From NCBI RefSeq assembly GCF_011927785.1, contig NZ_JAATJK010000001.1, positions 1,240,001 through 1,304,000 of the forward strand: a DNA stretch of 64,000 nt, read 5' to 3'. Made by a program: the position numbers and the translations under genes. The first letter of the stretch is position 1; each line of letters opens with the position of its first letter. Of the stretch, positions 9,401 to 17,843 are shown in pieces. This stretch comes from Micromonospora profundi. Lineage in GTDB: Bacteria; Actinomycetota; Actinomycetes; Mycobacteriales; Micromonosporaceae. Under the pieces are notes generated by a model. It ran no database searches, had not been told where the DNA came from, and saw nothing but the letters and a program-made list of their open reading frames with translations.

Positions 9401-11935
9401 GTCGCGCCCACCGGGGGAGTCGGCGTGGTCGACGGAGAGCTGACCGGGACGTACACCAGTATGCCGTTGCGGGCGCAGCGCAACGGGCTCACCGAGGCCC
9501 AGCGCGCGAAGTTCCCGCACCTGTGGTCGTACCGGAGCTTCGCAGTGGACCGGGCGGACCTGGCCAAGGTCCCGGCGGCGCTGCGGGGGCAGGTGCTCGT
9601 CACCGAGCGCGACGCGAAGGGTGCGCTGCTCGCGGCGACAGGCGTGCAGATCCCCGGTGTGCTCGACGACGTGTACGCGCGGGCCGCCGACGCGACGCTC
9701 GGGCCGACCTTCACGGGCCGCACGCCGAGCCTCGCGTTGTGGGCGCCGACCGCGCGGACGGTGGAGCTGCAACTGTTCGACTCGCCCACCGCGCAGCCGA
9801 AGACCGTGCCGATGCGTCGCGACGACCGCACCGGCGTGTGGTCGGCGCGGGGCAGCCACTCGTGGGTGGGCAAGTACTACCGCTACCGGGTGCAGGCGTG
9901 GCAGCCGGCGGCGCAGCGGATGGTCACCGCGTCGGTGACCGACCCGTACTCGGTGGCCCTGGCCGCCGATTCCACGCACAGCCAGCTTGTCGACCTGAGC
10001 GACCCGGCGCTGGCCCCGGCGGGCTGGAAGGCGTTGCGCAAACCGGCGGCAGTGCCCGCGTCACGGGCGCAGATCTCCGAGCTGTCGGTGCGGGACTTCT
10101 CCATCGCCGACGACACCGTGCCGGTGAATCGGCGAGGCACCTTCCTCGCCTTCATCGACCCGAAAACCGCGGGCATGACCCACCTGAAGGCGTTGGGCGC
10201 CGCCGGTGTCACCCACCTGCACCTGCTGCCGGCGTTCGACTTCGCGACGATCCCCGAGAAGCGGGCCGATCAGCGTCAGCCGGCCTGTGACCTGGCGGCG
10301 CTGCCGCCGGACTCGGCAGAGCAGCAGAAATGCGTGGCGGCCGTCGCCGAAACCGACGGATACAACTGGGGGTACGACCCGCTGCACTACACGGTGCCAG
10401 AGGGCGGCTACGCCGTCGACCCGGCCGGCGCGGCGCGGACCACCGAGTTCCGCGCGATGGTGGCCGGAGTGAACGGCGCCGGACTGCGGGTGGTCATGGA
10501 CGTCGTCTACAACCACACAGCGGCGGCCGGCACCGACGACAAGTCGGTGCTCGACCAGATCGTGCCCGGCTACTACCACCGGCTGCTGGAGGACGGCACT
10601 GTCGCCAACTCCACCTGCTGCGCCAACACCGCGCCCGAGCACGCCATGATGGGCAAGCTGGTGGTCGACTCGCTTGTCACCTGGGCGAGGCAGTACAAGG
10701 TGGACGGTTTCCGGTTCGACCTGATGGGTCACCACCCGAAGGCGAACATCCTCGCCGTCCGCGCGGCACTGGACCGGCTGACCGTCGCCCGCGACGGCGT
10801 CGACGGCAAAGCGATCATGCTCTACGGCGAGGGCTGGAACTTCGGCGAGGTCGCCGACGACGCCCGGTTCGTGCAGGCCACCCAGGCCAACATGGCCGGC
10901 ACCGGCATCGGCACCTTCAACGACCGGCTGCGCGACGCGGTGCGCGGCGGCGGACCGTTCGACGCCAACCCCCGTGTGCAGGGCTTCGCCTCGGGGCTCT
11001 ACACCGACCCCAACGGGGACCCGGTCAACGGTTCGGCCGCCGAGCAGAAGACCCGCCTGCTGCACGCCCACGACCTCATCAAGGTGGGGCTCACCGGCAA
11101 CCTGCGCGGCTACCGGTTCACCGACACCGCCGGACGCACCGTCACCGGCGCGCAGGTGGACTACAACGGCTCGTCGGCCGGCTACACCGCCGCGCCCGGG
11201 GAGGCCGTCACGTACGTCGATGCGCACGACAACGAGATCCTGTACGACGCGCTGGCGTACAAGCTGCCGCAGGACACCACCGCGGCGGACCGCTCCCGGA
11301 TGCAGGTGCTGGCGCTGGGCACCGTGGTGCTGGGACAGGGCGCCGGGTTCGTCACCACGGGCACCGAGCGGTTGCGGTCGAAGTCGCTGGACCGCAACTC
11401 GTACAACTCCGGTGACTGGTTCAACCAGATCCGGTGGGGTTGCGAGCGGGGCAACGGGTTCGGGGCCGGTCTACCGCCGGCGCCCGACAACGAGGACAAG
11501 TGGTCGTACGCGAAGCCGCTGCTCGCGGACCCGGCGCTGGTGCCGGACTGCGCTGCCATCAACACCACCGACGCCCGGTACGCCGAGCTGCTGCGCATCA
11601 GGGCGTCGTCGCCGGTGTTCGGCCTACCGACGGCCGAGCAGGTGCAGCAGAGGGTGGCGTTCCCGCTGTCGGGCCCGCAGGAGACGCCCGGTGTGTTGAC
11701 CATGACGCTGGACGCCCGTGGGCTGGGCGGGGCGTGGAAGTCGGTGACAGTGGTCTTCAACGGCACGCCGACGACGGCGACGCAGACCGTGAGCGGTCTG
11801 CGCGGTGCCGACGTGTCACTGCACCCGGTACTTGTGAACTCGGCCGACCCGGTGCTGCGTACGGCCTCGTTCGACCGGGCGGGCGGCACGTTCACCGTAC
11901 CGGCGCGCAGCGTGGCGGTGTTCGTGCAGAAGTGA
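6446..11935 (+). CDS. pulA: Secreted two-domain amylopullulanase (GH13 alpha-amylase + CBM41s + GH13 pullulanase)
   Basis: 1829 residues from the ATG at 6446, with GAGGAAGG six bases upstream; a frame-open extension of 20 codons lacks any start signal. A signal peptide spans about residues 1-35. The first GH13 barrel has all four conserved regions: DVIVNH (194-199), GFRLD with nucleophile Asp329, acid Glu363 in FGEVYS and Asp434 in FLGNHD. Two CBM41-like starch-binding domains follow (about 736-834 and 850-940, each starting AV(I/V)HY-R-), then a CBM48-like domain from about 1088. The second barrel is pullulanase-type: YNWGYDP, DVVYNH (1352-1357), Asp1425, Glu1462 and Asp1595. It should cut alpha-1,4 and alpha-1,6 bonds of starch or glycogen outside the cell. 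The upstream operator suggests maltose control. Confidence 0.93.
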   Translation: MEPPPLPRTVLLALTCLLTLTLVGTPVAAHPAAAAPRPSGDASLAVGGAAQWRDEPTAEALLKAADNTARAEQFYFVLPDRFANGDRRNDRGGLTGDRLRTGFDRADKGFYHGGDLKGVIDKLDYIQGMGTTAIWLAPIFKNRPVQGKGDDISAGYHGYWITDFTQVDPHFGTMEEMKRLVKLAHQRGIKVYLDVIVNHTADVIKYAEDRYAYIDKATSPYTDAQGRAFEDRNYADGSRAFPPVNRESFPYTPTFDEPGDAKVKVPAWLNDVTMYHNRGDSTFAGENSEYGDFFGLDDLWTERPEVVKGLTKAYGDWIGATGVDGFRLDTVKHVNMDFWPQFSSGIERAAEKAGKKDFFMFGEVYSADPEITSSYVRQGGLPATLDFAFQEAARGYTAGGGSAKALADVYARDDLYAARDTDARRLTTFLGNHDMGRIGSFIVGGGTDLASHLRRDQLAHQLMFLTRGQPVIYSGDEQGFTGPGGDKDARQDMFASTVPDYLDDDLLGTDRTHASDQFDTGHPLYRTIAELGRLRQAHPGLRDGIQITRYAADGPGVFAASRISPADRIEYVVAVNNAGTAQTVTVDTWSAGATFTGIYGGSASATAGRDGKVTLTVRPLSAVAYRAGTPVALPGGKPTIAVTTPDAPVATRVAVTATVTGDPLATVTVAARVAGGRWTLLGSADHAPYTVHHDLTGLAGGTRVEYKAVVRDGRGRTATARSTATVGTPEQGGSREWAVVHYKRPAGGYDDWALYAWGDIDPAYVTEWPKGQPFAGEDSYGRFAWVKLKPGAKSVGFVVVDKDGNKDVAQDRSIDVTSTGEVWLKQGDPAIYPSRQAATGQPDPPVEEGTAVIHYRRADGNYAGWGLHVWDGAANPTDWATPLAPSATDAFGAVFRVPLAAGATGLNYIIHKGDTKDLPDDQRLDFASAGREVWLLAATPGRLLPTTATSAGGDTDIGKQKAHWIDRSTIAWQTPPTDGRTYALVVAPTGGVGVVDGELTGTYTSMPLRAQRNGLTEAQRAKFPHLWSYRSFAVDRADLAKVPAALRGQVLVTERDAKGALLAATGVQIPGVLDDVYARAADATLGPTFTGRTPSLALWAPTARTVELQLFDSPTAQPKTVPMRRDDRTGVWSARGSHSWVGKYYRYRVQAWQPAAQRMVTASVTDPYSVALAADSTHSQLVDLSDPALAPAGWKALRKPAAVPASRAQISELSVRDFSIADDTVPVNRRGTFLAFIDPKTAGMTHLKALGAAGVTHLHLLPAFDFATIPEKRADQRQPACDLAALPPDSAEQQKCVAAVAETDGYNWGYDPLHYTVPEGGYAVDPAGAARTTEFRAMVAGVNGAGLRVVMDVVYNHTAAAGTDDKSVLDQIVPGYYHRLLEDGTVANSTCCANTAPEHAMMGKLVVDSLVTWARQYKVDGFRFDLMGHHPKANILAVRAALDRLTVARDGVDGKAIMLYGEGWNFGEVADDARFVQATQANMAGTGIGTFNDRLRDAVRGGGPFDANPRVQGFASGLYTDPNGDPVNGSAAEQKTRLLHAHDLIKVGLTGNLRGYRFTDTAGRTVTGAQVDYNGSSAGYTAAPGEAVTYVDAHDNEILYDALAYKLPQDTTAADRSRMQVLALGTVVLGQGAGFVTTGTERLRSKSLDRNSYNSGDWFNQIRWGCERGNGFGAGLPPAPDNEDKWSYAKPLLADPALVPDCAAINTTDARYAELLRIRASSPVFGLPTAEQVQQRVAFPLSGPQETPGVLTMTLDARGLGGAWKSVTVVFNGTPTTATQTVSGLRGADVSLHPVLVNSADPVLRTASFDRAGGTFTVPARSVAVFVQK

Positions 11936-11941
11936 CGCGGA

Positions 11942-11976
11942 CCGGCCCCCTTCCGCGTGGTGCGGAAGGGGGCCGG
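11942..11976. terminator. Bidirectional terminator between pulA and a beta-helix gene
   Basis: Perfect 15-bp stem (11942-11956 with 11962-11976, CCGGCCCCCTTCCGC and its complement) with a 5-nt loop, lying between two convergent genes and directly after the pulA stop codon. Confidence 0.85.
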
Positions 11977-12006
11977 CCCGTCGTGCTGGTTGTCACCCGA
12001 GGGTGA

Positions 12007-13635
12007 TCAGGCGAAGCAGTTCTCGATGGTGCCGCCCGGGATGGCCAGGCAGTTCGTCGGACGGTTCGCGGTGATCGCCGACTTGTCGTCCACGTTCACC
12101 TCGCCGAAGAAGCTGAAGACACCGCCCGGGGCGAAGGTGGAGAAGTTGTGCGCGACGTTCGTCTTCGACAGGTTGACCTCGCCGAAGATGTTGAAGATGC
12201 CACCGCCGACCCCGATCGGGCCGATGGCCCGGTTGCCGACAACCTCGCTGTCGCGCAGCGTGGTGACGCTGAAGGCGTTGAAGACCCCGCCGCCGAAGAA
12301 CCCGGCGGTGTTGTCCTTGATCTCGGTGCGCTCAGCGGTGACCGCGCTGTCGAAGGCGATGGCCAGGCCACCACCGACGCCGGCGGTGCTGTTCTTCTCC
12401 ACTGTGACGCCGTGCAGGTTCAGCTGGCTGTCCGCAGCGGCCAGACCGCCACCGGCGACGACCGCGGTGTTCGAGACGAACTTCGTCTCGTACGCGGTGG
12501 TGTTGCCGCCGATGTCGAGGAGGCCACCGCCGAAGCCCAGCGTCTCGTTGTCGCTGATGTCGGCCTTCTTCAGCTCCACGGTGCCGCCGTCGACGTCGTC
12601 GGCGAAGATGCTCGCAGCGCCGTTGGAGATGCCGCCACCACCGATGATGGCGGTGTTGTCCTTGACCTTCGACTCCTCGACCTTGAGCAGGCCGGCGTTG
12701 AAGACACCGCCACCGAAGAAGAAGGCGGTGTTGCGGGCCACGGTGCTGTGCCAGATCTTCGTGGTGCCGAAGTTGGCCACACCGCCGCCGTTGCCGCCGG
12801 ACTGGTTGAGGACGACCTCGGACTCGAGGATCTCGGCGGTGCCGCCCGGCTGGACCAGGATGCCGGCGCCGTCAGTGTCGCCCGGCTCCTCGACAAGCGG
12901 CGTGACCGCACCCGCCGGCGCCTTCGGCGCGGCCTTGGGAGCGGCCTTCGGGGCCGCCTTCAGGCCCGCCTTCGGGCTGGCCTGCCGCGCGGTGAGCGCC
13001 TTCTCCAGCGGTACGCCGGACTTCACCTCGGCGGCGATCGCCTCGGAGTCCGAGTAGGACGCCCAGACGGCGGCCGGCTCGACGGCCTCGAACAGTTCGA
13101 GGGTCTGGCCGCCCTTGATGGTCAGGCCCTTGATGGTGAGGTGCCCACCGGTGCCGACGTTGAGGATCCGGAAGTAGTCGGCCGTGGCATCCCGAACGAT
13201 CGAGGTGTGCTCACCCTTCAACGTGATCCGCTCGGTGATGACCGGCAGGCCGTTGCCCTCGTAGTCGTTGCGGGTCAGGTTGTAGGTGCAGCCCTTGGCC
13301 AGGTCCAGCACACCGCCGTGGTTGCTGTTGGCGGAGACGATCGCCTGGATCAGCTTGTCGGTGTCGCAGGGCACCTCCTTCCCGCGCTCGTGGTCCTTGT
13401 CCCAGTCCTTGTCCTTGCCCTGGTCCTTGTCCCAGTCGCGCCCGTGGTCGCCGCCGTCCTTGCTGACCTGCGCGGTGTTCAGGCCGCTGACCGCACCGGC
13501 GGTGCCCGCGACGCCCACCGCCGCGAGACTGATCACGCCCGTCAAACCGGCCACGCCACCGGCGAGCCAGAGCTTGCGGCGGCGCTTGGCCGTCGCCTGC
13601 CCGGAGGCTTCGTTGTTCTTCAGGTAGTTGGACAT
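12007..13635 (-). CDS. Secreted right-handed beta-helix protein, copy A
   Basis: 542 residues. An N-terminal basic region (KRRRK) and hydrophobic segment (about residues 22-48) give a long signal peptide or anchor. A charged Asp/Lys/Gly stretch (about 58-86) precedes the start of the solenoid, VPCDTDKLIQAI with a paired Cys in AKGCTYNL. The core is a parallel beta-helix of polymorphic-outer-membrane-protein type, with repeated GGG(V/I)FN, GNGGGVANFG and NTAxxxGGG turns. An Ala/Pro/Lys-rich loop (about 222-240) interrupts it. The C-terminus ends with two Cys (PTNC and ENCFA). It is a non-catalytic secreted or surface protein; lyase residues are not evident. It shares about half its residues with the neighbouring copy B and has the same upstream region. 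Confidence 0.8.
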   Translation of the reverse strand: MSNYLKNNEASGQATAKRRRKLWLAGGVAGLTGVISLAAVGVAGTAGAVSGLNTAQVSKDGGDHGRDWDKDQGKDKDWDKDHERGKEVPCDTDKLIQAIVSANSNHGGVLDLAKGCTYNLTRNDYEGNGLPVITERITLKGEHTSIVRDATADYFRILNVGTGGHLTIKGLTIKGGQTLELFEAVEPAAVWASYSDSEAIAAEVKSGVPLEKALTARQASPKAGLKAAPKAAPKAAPKAPAGAVTPLVEEPGDTDGAGILVQPGGTAEILESEVVLNQSGGNGGGVANFGTTKIWHSTVARNTAFFFGGGVFNAGLLKVEESKVKDNTAIIGGGGISNGAASIFADDVDGGTVELKKADISDNETLGFGGGLLDIGGNTTAYETKFVSNTAVVAGGGLAAADSQLNLHGVTVEKNSTAGVGGGLAIAFDSAVTAERTEIKDNTAGFFGGGVFNAFSVTTLRDSEVVGNRAIGPIGVGGGIFNIFGEVNLSKTNVAHNFSTFAPGGVFSFFGEVNVDDKSAITANRPTNCLAIPGGTIENCFA

Positions 13636-13790
13636 CGGAGCTCTCTGCCCTCTCCTCGTACCAGACAGGGTCGCCGCCCTCAGACGGACTTCCCCTGCTA
13701 CAAATCGGTTGTAGCTCCCAAAAACACCGTATGAGAATGTTCCTCGCCTCGGGGGCGTATCCGAAACAACCCCACATTAGGTTCATGTTC
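13636..13790 (-). promoter_or_regulatory. Upstream region of beta-helix copy A, shared with copy B
   Basis: The block at 13697-13778 contains, in minus-strand order, AATGTGGGGTT, CGGATACG, TTCTCATACGGTG and a 19-nt inverted repeat GCTACAA-N5-TTGTAGC (13697-13715). The same elements in the same order precede copy B, starting exactly 62 nt from the ATG in both. They are probably promoter, operator and leader. No sigma factor class can be named with confidence. Confidence 0.65.
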
Positions 13791-13871
13791 CGTCCGGACC
13801 GGCCGCGACGCCCCGGCCGGGCACACGGCTCCCAAGGCCGCCGTCCGGCCCGTGAGCAGCCCAAATGGGTA

Positions 13872-13905
13872 CGCCCCTCCGCGCCGTCGTCGGCTCGGAG
13901 GGGCG
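13872..13905 (-). terminator. Hairpin terminator after beta-helix copy B
   Basis: 10-bp perfect stem (13872-13881 with 13896-13905) of CGCCCCTCCG and its complement, with a 14-nt loop, about 30 bp beyond the stop codon of the minus-strand gene. Confidence 0.65.
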
Positions 13906-13933
13906 CGCCCTCTATGTGGTTCAGCCCCACCCG

Positions 13934-15736
13934 TCAGGCGAAGCAGTCCGGAACGTTGAAGCAGTTGGTGGGGCGGTTGGCGGTCACCGCGGACTTGTCG
14001 TCAAGCGTCACGGTGCTGCCGAGCTGGTTGAAGACCCCACCGGCCGGGAGGGTGGCGAAGTTGTGCGCCACTGTCGTCCGGCTCAGGGAAACCTCGCCCC
14101 CGTCGGTGTTGTAGATGCCGCCGCCGCGAGCGAACGGACCGATGGCCCGGTTGCCCACCACCTTGCTGTCACGCAGCGTGGTGACGCTGTCCTCGTTGAA
14201 GAGGCCCGCGCCGAAGAACCCGGCGGTGTTGTCAGTGATCGCGCTGTTCTCCACTGTCGCGGTGCTGTCGAAGGCAACCGCCAACCCGCCACCCACACCA
14301 GCGGTGCTGTTGCTGGCCACAGTGGCGTTCTTGAGGGTGAGCTGGCTGTCGGCCACCGCGACGCCGCCTCCGGCGAGAACCGCGGTGTTGCTCCTGACCG
14401 TCGTGTCGTGCAGGGTCGTGGTGCCCTCGACGTCCAGGACGCCACCGCCGAAGCCGAGCGTCTCGTTGTCGGTGATCTCGCTCTTGTAGACCCAGACCGA
14501 ACCGCCGTCGACCTCGTCGCCGAAGATCCCGGCCGCGCCGTTGGCGATGCCGCCACCACCGATGATCGCGGTGTTGTCCTTGACCTTCGACTCGTCGACC
14601 TGGAGCACGCCGGCGTTGAAGATGCCGCCGCCGTGCAGGAACGCGGTGTTGTGGGCCACGGTGCTCTTGCTGAGCTTGGCGGCGCCGAAGTTGGCCAACC
14701 CGCCACCGTTGCCACCGGACTGGTTGTAGAGCAACTCGCTGTCCAGGATCTCGGCCCGGCCGCCCGGCTGCACCAGCACCCCGGCTCCGTCGTTGAACCC
14801 GGGCTCCTCCACCAGCGGCACCACGGCCCCCGCCGGCTTGGCGGCCACCGTGGCGGGCTCGGCCTTCGCGGTCGCTGCCGGCTTGGCCGCCGTCGTGGCT
14901 GCTGCCGTGGCCTCGGCCGCTGCTGGCTTGGCTGCCGCCGTCGCCTTGGCTGCCGCCGCTGGCTTGGCGGCCGTCGCTGCCGCCGGCTTGGCCTTGGTGG
15001 TGGCCTCCGGCTTGGCTGCCGCACCCGGCGCGGCGGTGGTGGCCTCCGGCTTGGCGGCCGCCACGGTGCTGCGGACCGAGGCCGAGTACGGCGCCCAGAC
15101 CGTCGCCGGGTCCAGGGTCATCGCCCGCTGGATGGTCTGCCCGCCCCGGATGCTCAGACCCTTGAGCGTGAGATGCCCACCCGGGCCGACGTTGAGGATG
15201 CGGAAGTAGTCGGCCGTGGCGTCGCGACCGATGGTCGTGTGGTCACCCTTGAGCGTCACCCGCTCGGTGATCACCGGCAGGCCGTTGCCCTCGTAGTCGT
15301 TGCGGGTCAGGTTGTAGGTGCAGCCCTTGGCCAGCTCCAGCGTGCCGCCGTCCTGGCTGTTGGCGAAGACGATCGCCTGGATCAGCTTGTCGGAGTCACA
15401 CGGCACCTGGCTGGTGTGCTCCTTGCCGTCGCGCTTGGCGTACCGGTCGTCGCCACCGCTCCAGTCACCACCGCCCCACTCGTCCTGGCCGTCGTTCTCC
15501 TTGGCGCCGTCGGTCTTCTCGCCAGCGTCGCTGACGTTCTGCCGGTTGGTCGACGACTGCGCGTCGGACACGCGGCCGGAACTGGGCTTGTCGTCACGCG
15601 CGGCCACCCCGCCGAGGGCCGCCAGGCCCACGACGCCGGTCAGCCCGGCCACGCCGGCGACCCACAGCGCACGTCGCCGTCGTGTCGGCGATGCCGTCGG
15701 GGGCCCGCCCTCGGTACTCGTTAAGTCGTTGGACAT
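13934..15736 (-). CDS. Secreted right-handed beta-helix protein, copy B
   Basis: 600 residues from the ATG at 15736 (MSNDLTSTEGG), five bases after GGAAGG; the frame remains open 268 codons further upstream but that DNA is non-coding and holds the promoter region. It has the same plan as copy A: basic N-terminus (TRRRR), hydrophobic segment (about 25-45), Asp/Gly/Lys-rich spacer, VPCDSDKLIQAIV, then a beta-helix with GNGGGLANFG and GGGIFNAG turns, ending in PTNCFNVPDCFA. The inserted loop is much longer here: about 75 residues (225-300) almost entirely Ala, Lys, Pro, Thr and Glu, like a histone-H1 tail. Probably a surface or extracellular matrix protein; the role is unknown. Confidence 0.8.
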   Translation of the reverse strand: MSNDLTSTEGGPPTASPTRRRRALWVAGVAGLTGVVGLAALGGVAARDDKPSSGRVSDAQSSTNRQNVSDAGEKTDGAKENDGQDEWGGGDWSGGDDRYAKRDGKEHTSQVPCDSDKLIQAIVFANSQDGGTLELAKGCTYNLTRNDYEGNGLPVITERVTLKGDHTTIGRDATADYFRILNVGPGGHLTLKGLSIRGGQTIQRAMTLDPATVWAPYSASVRSTVAAAKPEATTAAPGAAAKPEATTKAKPAAATAAKPAAAAKATAAAKPAAAEATAAATTAAKPAATAKAEPATVAAKPAGAVVPLVEEPGFNDGAGVLVQPGGRAEILDSELLYNQSGGNGGGLANFGAAKLSKSTVAHNTAFLHGGGIFNAGVLQVDESKVKDNTAIIGGGGIANGAAGIFGDEVDGGSVWVYKSEITDNETLGFGGGVLDVEGTTTLHDTTVRSNTAVLAGGGVAVADSQLTLKNATVASNSTAGVGGGLAVAFDSTATVENSAITDNTAGFFGAGLFNEDSVTTLRDSKVVGNRAIGPFARGGGIYNTDGGEVSLSRTTVAHNFATLPAGGVFNQLGSTVTLDDKSAVTANRPTNCFNVPDCFA

Positions 15737-16227
15737 CAGAGCCTTCCGCCCTTTCCTGCTATCAGACGGGGTCGCACCACCCGAGGCGTCGCGACCAGCT
15801 ACAAATCGGTTGCAGCCTCTGATGCCCACCGTATGAGAACTATCTTCGCGAGGCGGACGTATCCGAGATAACCCCACATTCGGCCCAGGCTGGGCCATGT
15901 GCCGGTGAACGGAGCGCGACGGTAGGAAGGGATGCCGGTAGCCCAAACACCCGAACGAGGTCCTGTGGTCTTTTGCAGTAATGACGATTCCCGCGCGCGT
16001 GCCGATCGCGTACGAGCCTGAGCGGCCCGGTCTCGCCGACCGCCCGGCGCACCCTGGCCGCCCTCGGCTGATCGACTCGGCTTCCTGAAACCGGGGTATC
16101 CCGGACGGCGGACACCGCGTTTCACCGAACCCGAGGAGATCACCCGGGTACGGGAGCCGCCCATGCGAAAGCCGGGCCGGACGTCGATACGTCCGGCCCG
16201 GCGGTGTCAGTCGGTGGCGCTCCCCGG
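15737..16227. other. Intergenic region: upstream element of copy B and the pepP terminator
   Basis: The part at 15737-15880 is the conserved upstream region of beta-helix copy B: inverted repeat GCTACAAATCGGTTGCAGC at 15798-15816, ACCGTATGAGAA at 15829-15840, GTATCCGAGATAACCCCACATT to 15880. The far end holds the pepP terminator. Between about 15880 and 16170 no gene, RNA or repeat stands out. Confidence 0.6.
16171..16202 (-). terminator. Hairpin terminator after pepP
   Basis: Perfect 14-bp stem (16171-16184 with 16189-16202) closed by a CGAT tetraloop, 26 bp after the stop codon of the minus-strand aminopeptidase gene. Confidence 0.85.
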
Positions 16228-17709
16228 TCAGCCGGGCAGGCGGGGACCCGCCTCCCGCTGCTCGGCCAGCCAGGTCTCCACCTCGTCGGCGGTGCGCGGC
16301 AGACCGGCCGACAGGTTCACCGCACCGGTCGCCGTGACCAGTACGTCGTCCTCGATGCGGATGCCCACGCCGCGCAGCTCGGCGGGGACCAGCTCGTCCT
16401 CCGGCTGGAAGTACAGCCCCGGCTCGACGGTGAGCACGTAGCCCTCGCCCAGGGCGCCGTCGCGGTAGGTCTCCTTGCGGGCGTTCGAGCAGTCGTGCAC
16501 GTCGATGCCGAGCATGTGGCCGAAGCCGTGCAGCGTCCACCGCCGGTAGACCGAGGACTTCTCGTCCATCGCCTCGTCCACGCTCACCGGCAGGAGGCCC
16601 AGCTCGGACAGGCCCTCGGCGAGCACCCGCATGCAGGTCAGGTGGACGTCCTTGAACTTCACCCCGGGGCGGATCGCGTCGATGCCGGCCTGCTGCGAGG
16701 CGTACACGATGTCGTAGACCTGGCGTTGCAGGGCGGTGAACCGGCCGCTGACCGGCAGCACCCGCGTCACGTCGGCGGTGTAGAGGTTGCGCCCCTCGAC
16801 GCCCATGTCCATGAGCAGCAGGTCACCCGGACGGGTGGCGCCGTGGTTGTGCACCCAGTGCAGGATCGTGGCGTGCTCACCGGCGCCGACGATCGAGCCG
16901 TACCCGACGTCGTTGCCGTCGTGCCGGGCGCGCAGCGCGAAGATGCCCTCCAACAGCCGCTCGGAGACGGCGCGGTCGGCTGGCAGGGCGCGGGCCACGT
17001 CCTCGAAGCCGCGTACGGTGGCGTCGATCGCGTCCTGGAGCTGGGCGATCTCCCACTCGTCCTTGACGAGCTTCTGCTCCGAGATGGCGATGGCCAGCTC
17101 CCGGTCACGGGGCGGCTGCCCCTCGACGCGGACCCCGTCGTACGGGCGTACGGTGGCGTCGACCTGGGCGTCGAACCCGCGCAGCACCCGGGTGCGGCCG
17201 GGCGCCAGGTCGGCGAGCGCCGCCTCCAGGCCGGTCAGGTCGGCGGTGGGCAGGCCCAGCTCGGTGGACTTCTCGCCGAGCGTGTGCCGCCGGCCCACCC
17301 ACAGCTCGCCGTGGCGGCTGCGGAAGAACTCGTCGGTCTCCCGCGAGGAGCGCGGGCGCATGTACAGCGTGGCGTCGTGCCCGGACCCGTTCGGGCGCAG
17401 CACCAGCACGCTGTCCGGGTCATGGTCACCGGTCAGGTAGGCGAAGTCGCTGCCCGGCCGGAACGGGTAGGCAGTGTCGTTGGCGCGTACCTTCTCGGGG
17501 CCGGTCGGGATCACCAGGGTCTCGCCGGGGAAGGCGGCGGACAGCGCGGCACGCCGCTTGGCGTAGTTGGGCGCCTCCGGTCGAGGTGTCACAGGCAGTT
17601 CGGTGTCCTGCCAGCCCGTCCGCATGAAGGACAGGAACGCCTCCGGGAAATCCGGATCGTGCGATTCCGTACCGTCCGTCGGCGTACCGTCGGTGCGTCC
17701 CTCGGTCAT
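16228..17709 (-). CDS. pepP: Xaa-Pro aminopeptidase (aminopeptidase P, M24B)
   Basis: 493 residues; removes the N-terminal residue from peptides with proline in second position, in the cytoplasm. The N-terminal aminopeptidase-P domain (about 45-190) contains YAKRR and FAYLTG. The C-terminal pita-bread domain (about 225-470) carries all five metal ligands: Asp301 (LLMDMG), Asp313 (YTADVTR), His398 (HGFGHMLG), Glu429 (VEPGLYF) and Glu453 (RIEDD). A GGGAGCGG sequence precedes the ATG. It is divergent from asnB (134 bp between) and is a single-gene unit with its own terminator. The length fits the family. Confidence 0.95.
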   Translation of the reverse strand: MTEGRTDGTPTDGTESHDPDFPEAFLSFMRTGWQDTELPVTPRPEAPNYAKRRAALSAAFPGETLVIPTGPEKVRANDTAYPFRPGSDFAYLTGDHDPDSVLVLRPNGSGHDATLYMRPRSSRETDEFFRSRHGELWVGRRHTLGEKSTELGLPTADLTGLEAALADLAPGRTRVLRGFDAQVDATVRPYDGVRVEGQPPRDRELAIAISEQKLVKDEWEIAQLQDAIDATVRGFEDVARALPADRAVSERLLEGIFALRARHDGNDVGYGSIVGAGEHATILHWVHNHGATRPGDLLLMDMGVEGRNLYTADVTRVLPVSGRFTALQRQVYDIVYASQQAGIDAIRPGVKFKDVHLTCMRVLAEGLSELGLLPVSVDEAMDEKSSVYRRWTLHGFGHMLGIDVHDCSNARKETYRDGALGEGYVLTVEPGLYFQPEDELVPAELRGVGIRIEDDVLVTATGAVNLSAGLPRTADEVETWLAEQREAGPRLPG

Positions 17710-17843
17710 TGCGCCGCTCCCTCCGCTTCGTTGCTGGTCCCGACGGTACCGCGCGCCCGGCTCGCGTTGGTGCCGCCCGGGAGGCGCTCCGGATCGACGG
17801 ACGGCTGCTACGGGCCGGCAGAGCGCGTGGGAAGATGACCACC

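Noticed and set aside
6197..9979. 1260-residue open frame antisense to the amylopullulanase gene
   Set aside because: Typical shadow of a high-GC gene: low-complexity Arg/Gly/Val protein without domains, fully covered by a well-supported gene on the other strand.
12148..15724. Long plus-strand frames opposite the two beta-helix genes
   Set aside because: Val/Asp/Gly/His-rich shadows without start signals; the minus-strand genes have signal peptides and conserved solenoid turns.
15737..16540. N-terminal extension of beta-helix copy B (868 residues)
   Set aside because: The added part is Arg/Pro/Gly-rich, covers the conserved upstream element and the pepP terminator, and has no ribosome-binding site. 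The ATG at 15736 has GGAAGG and matches copy A.
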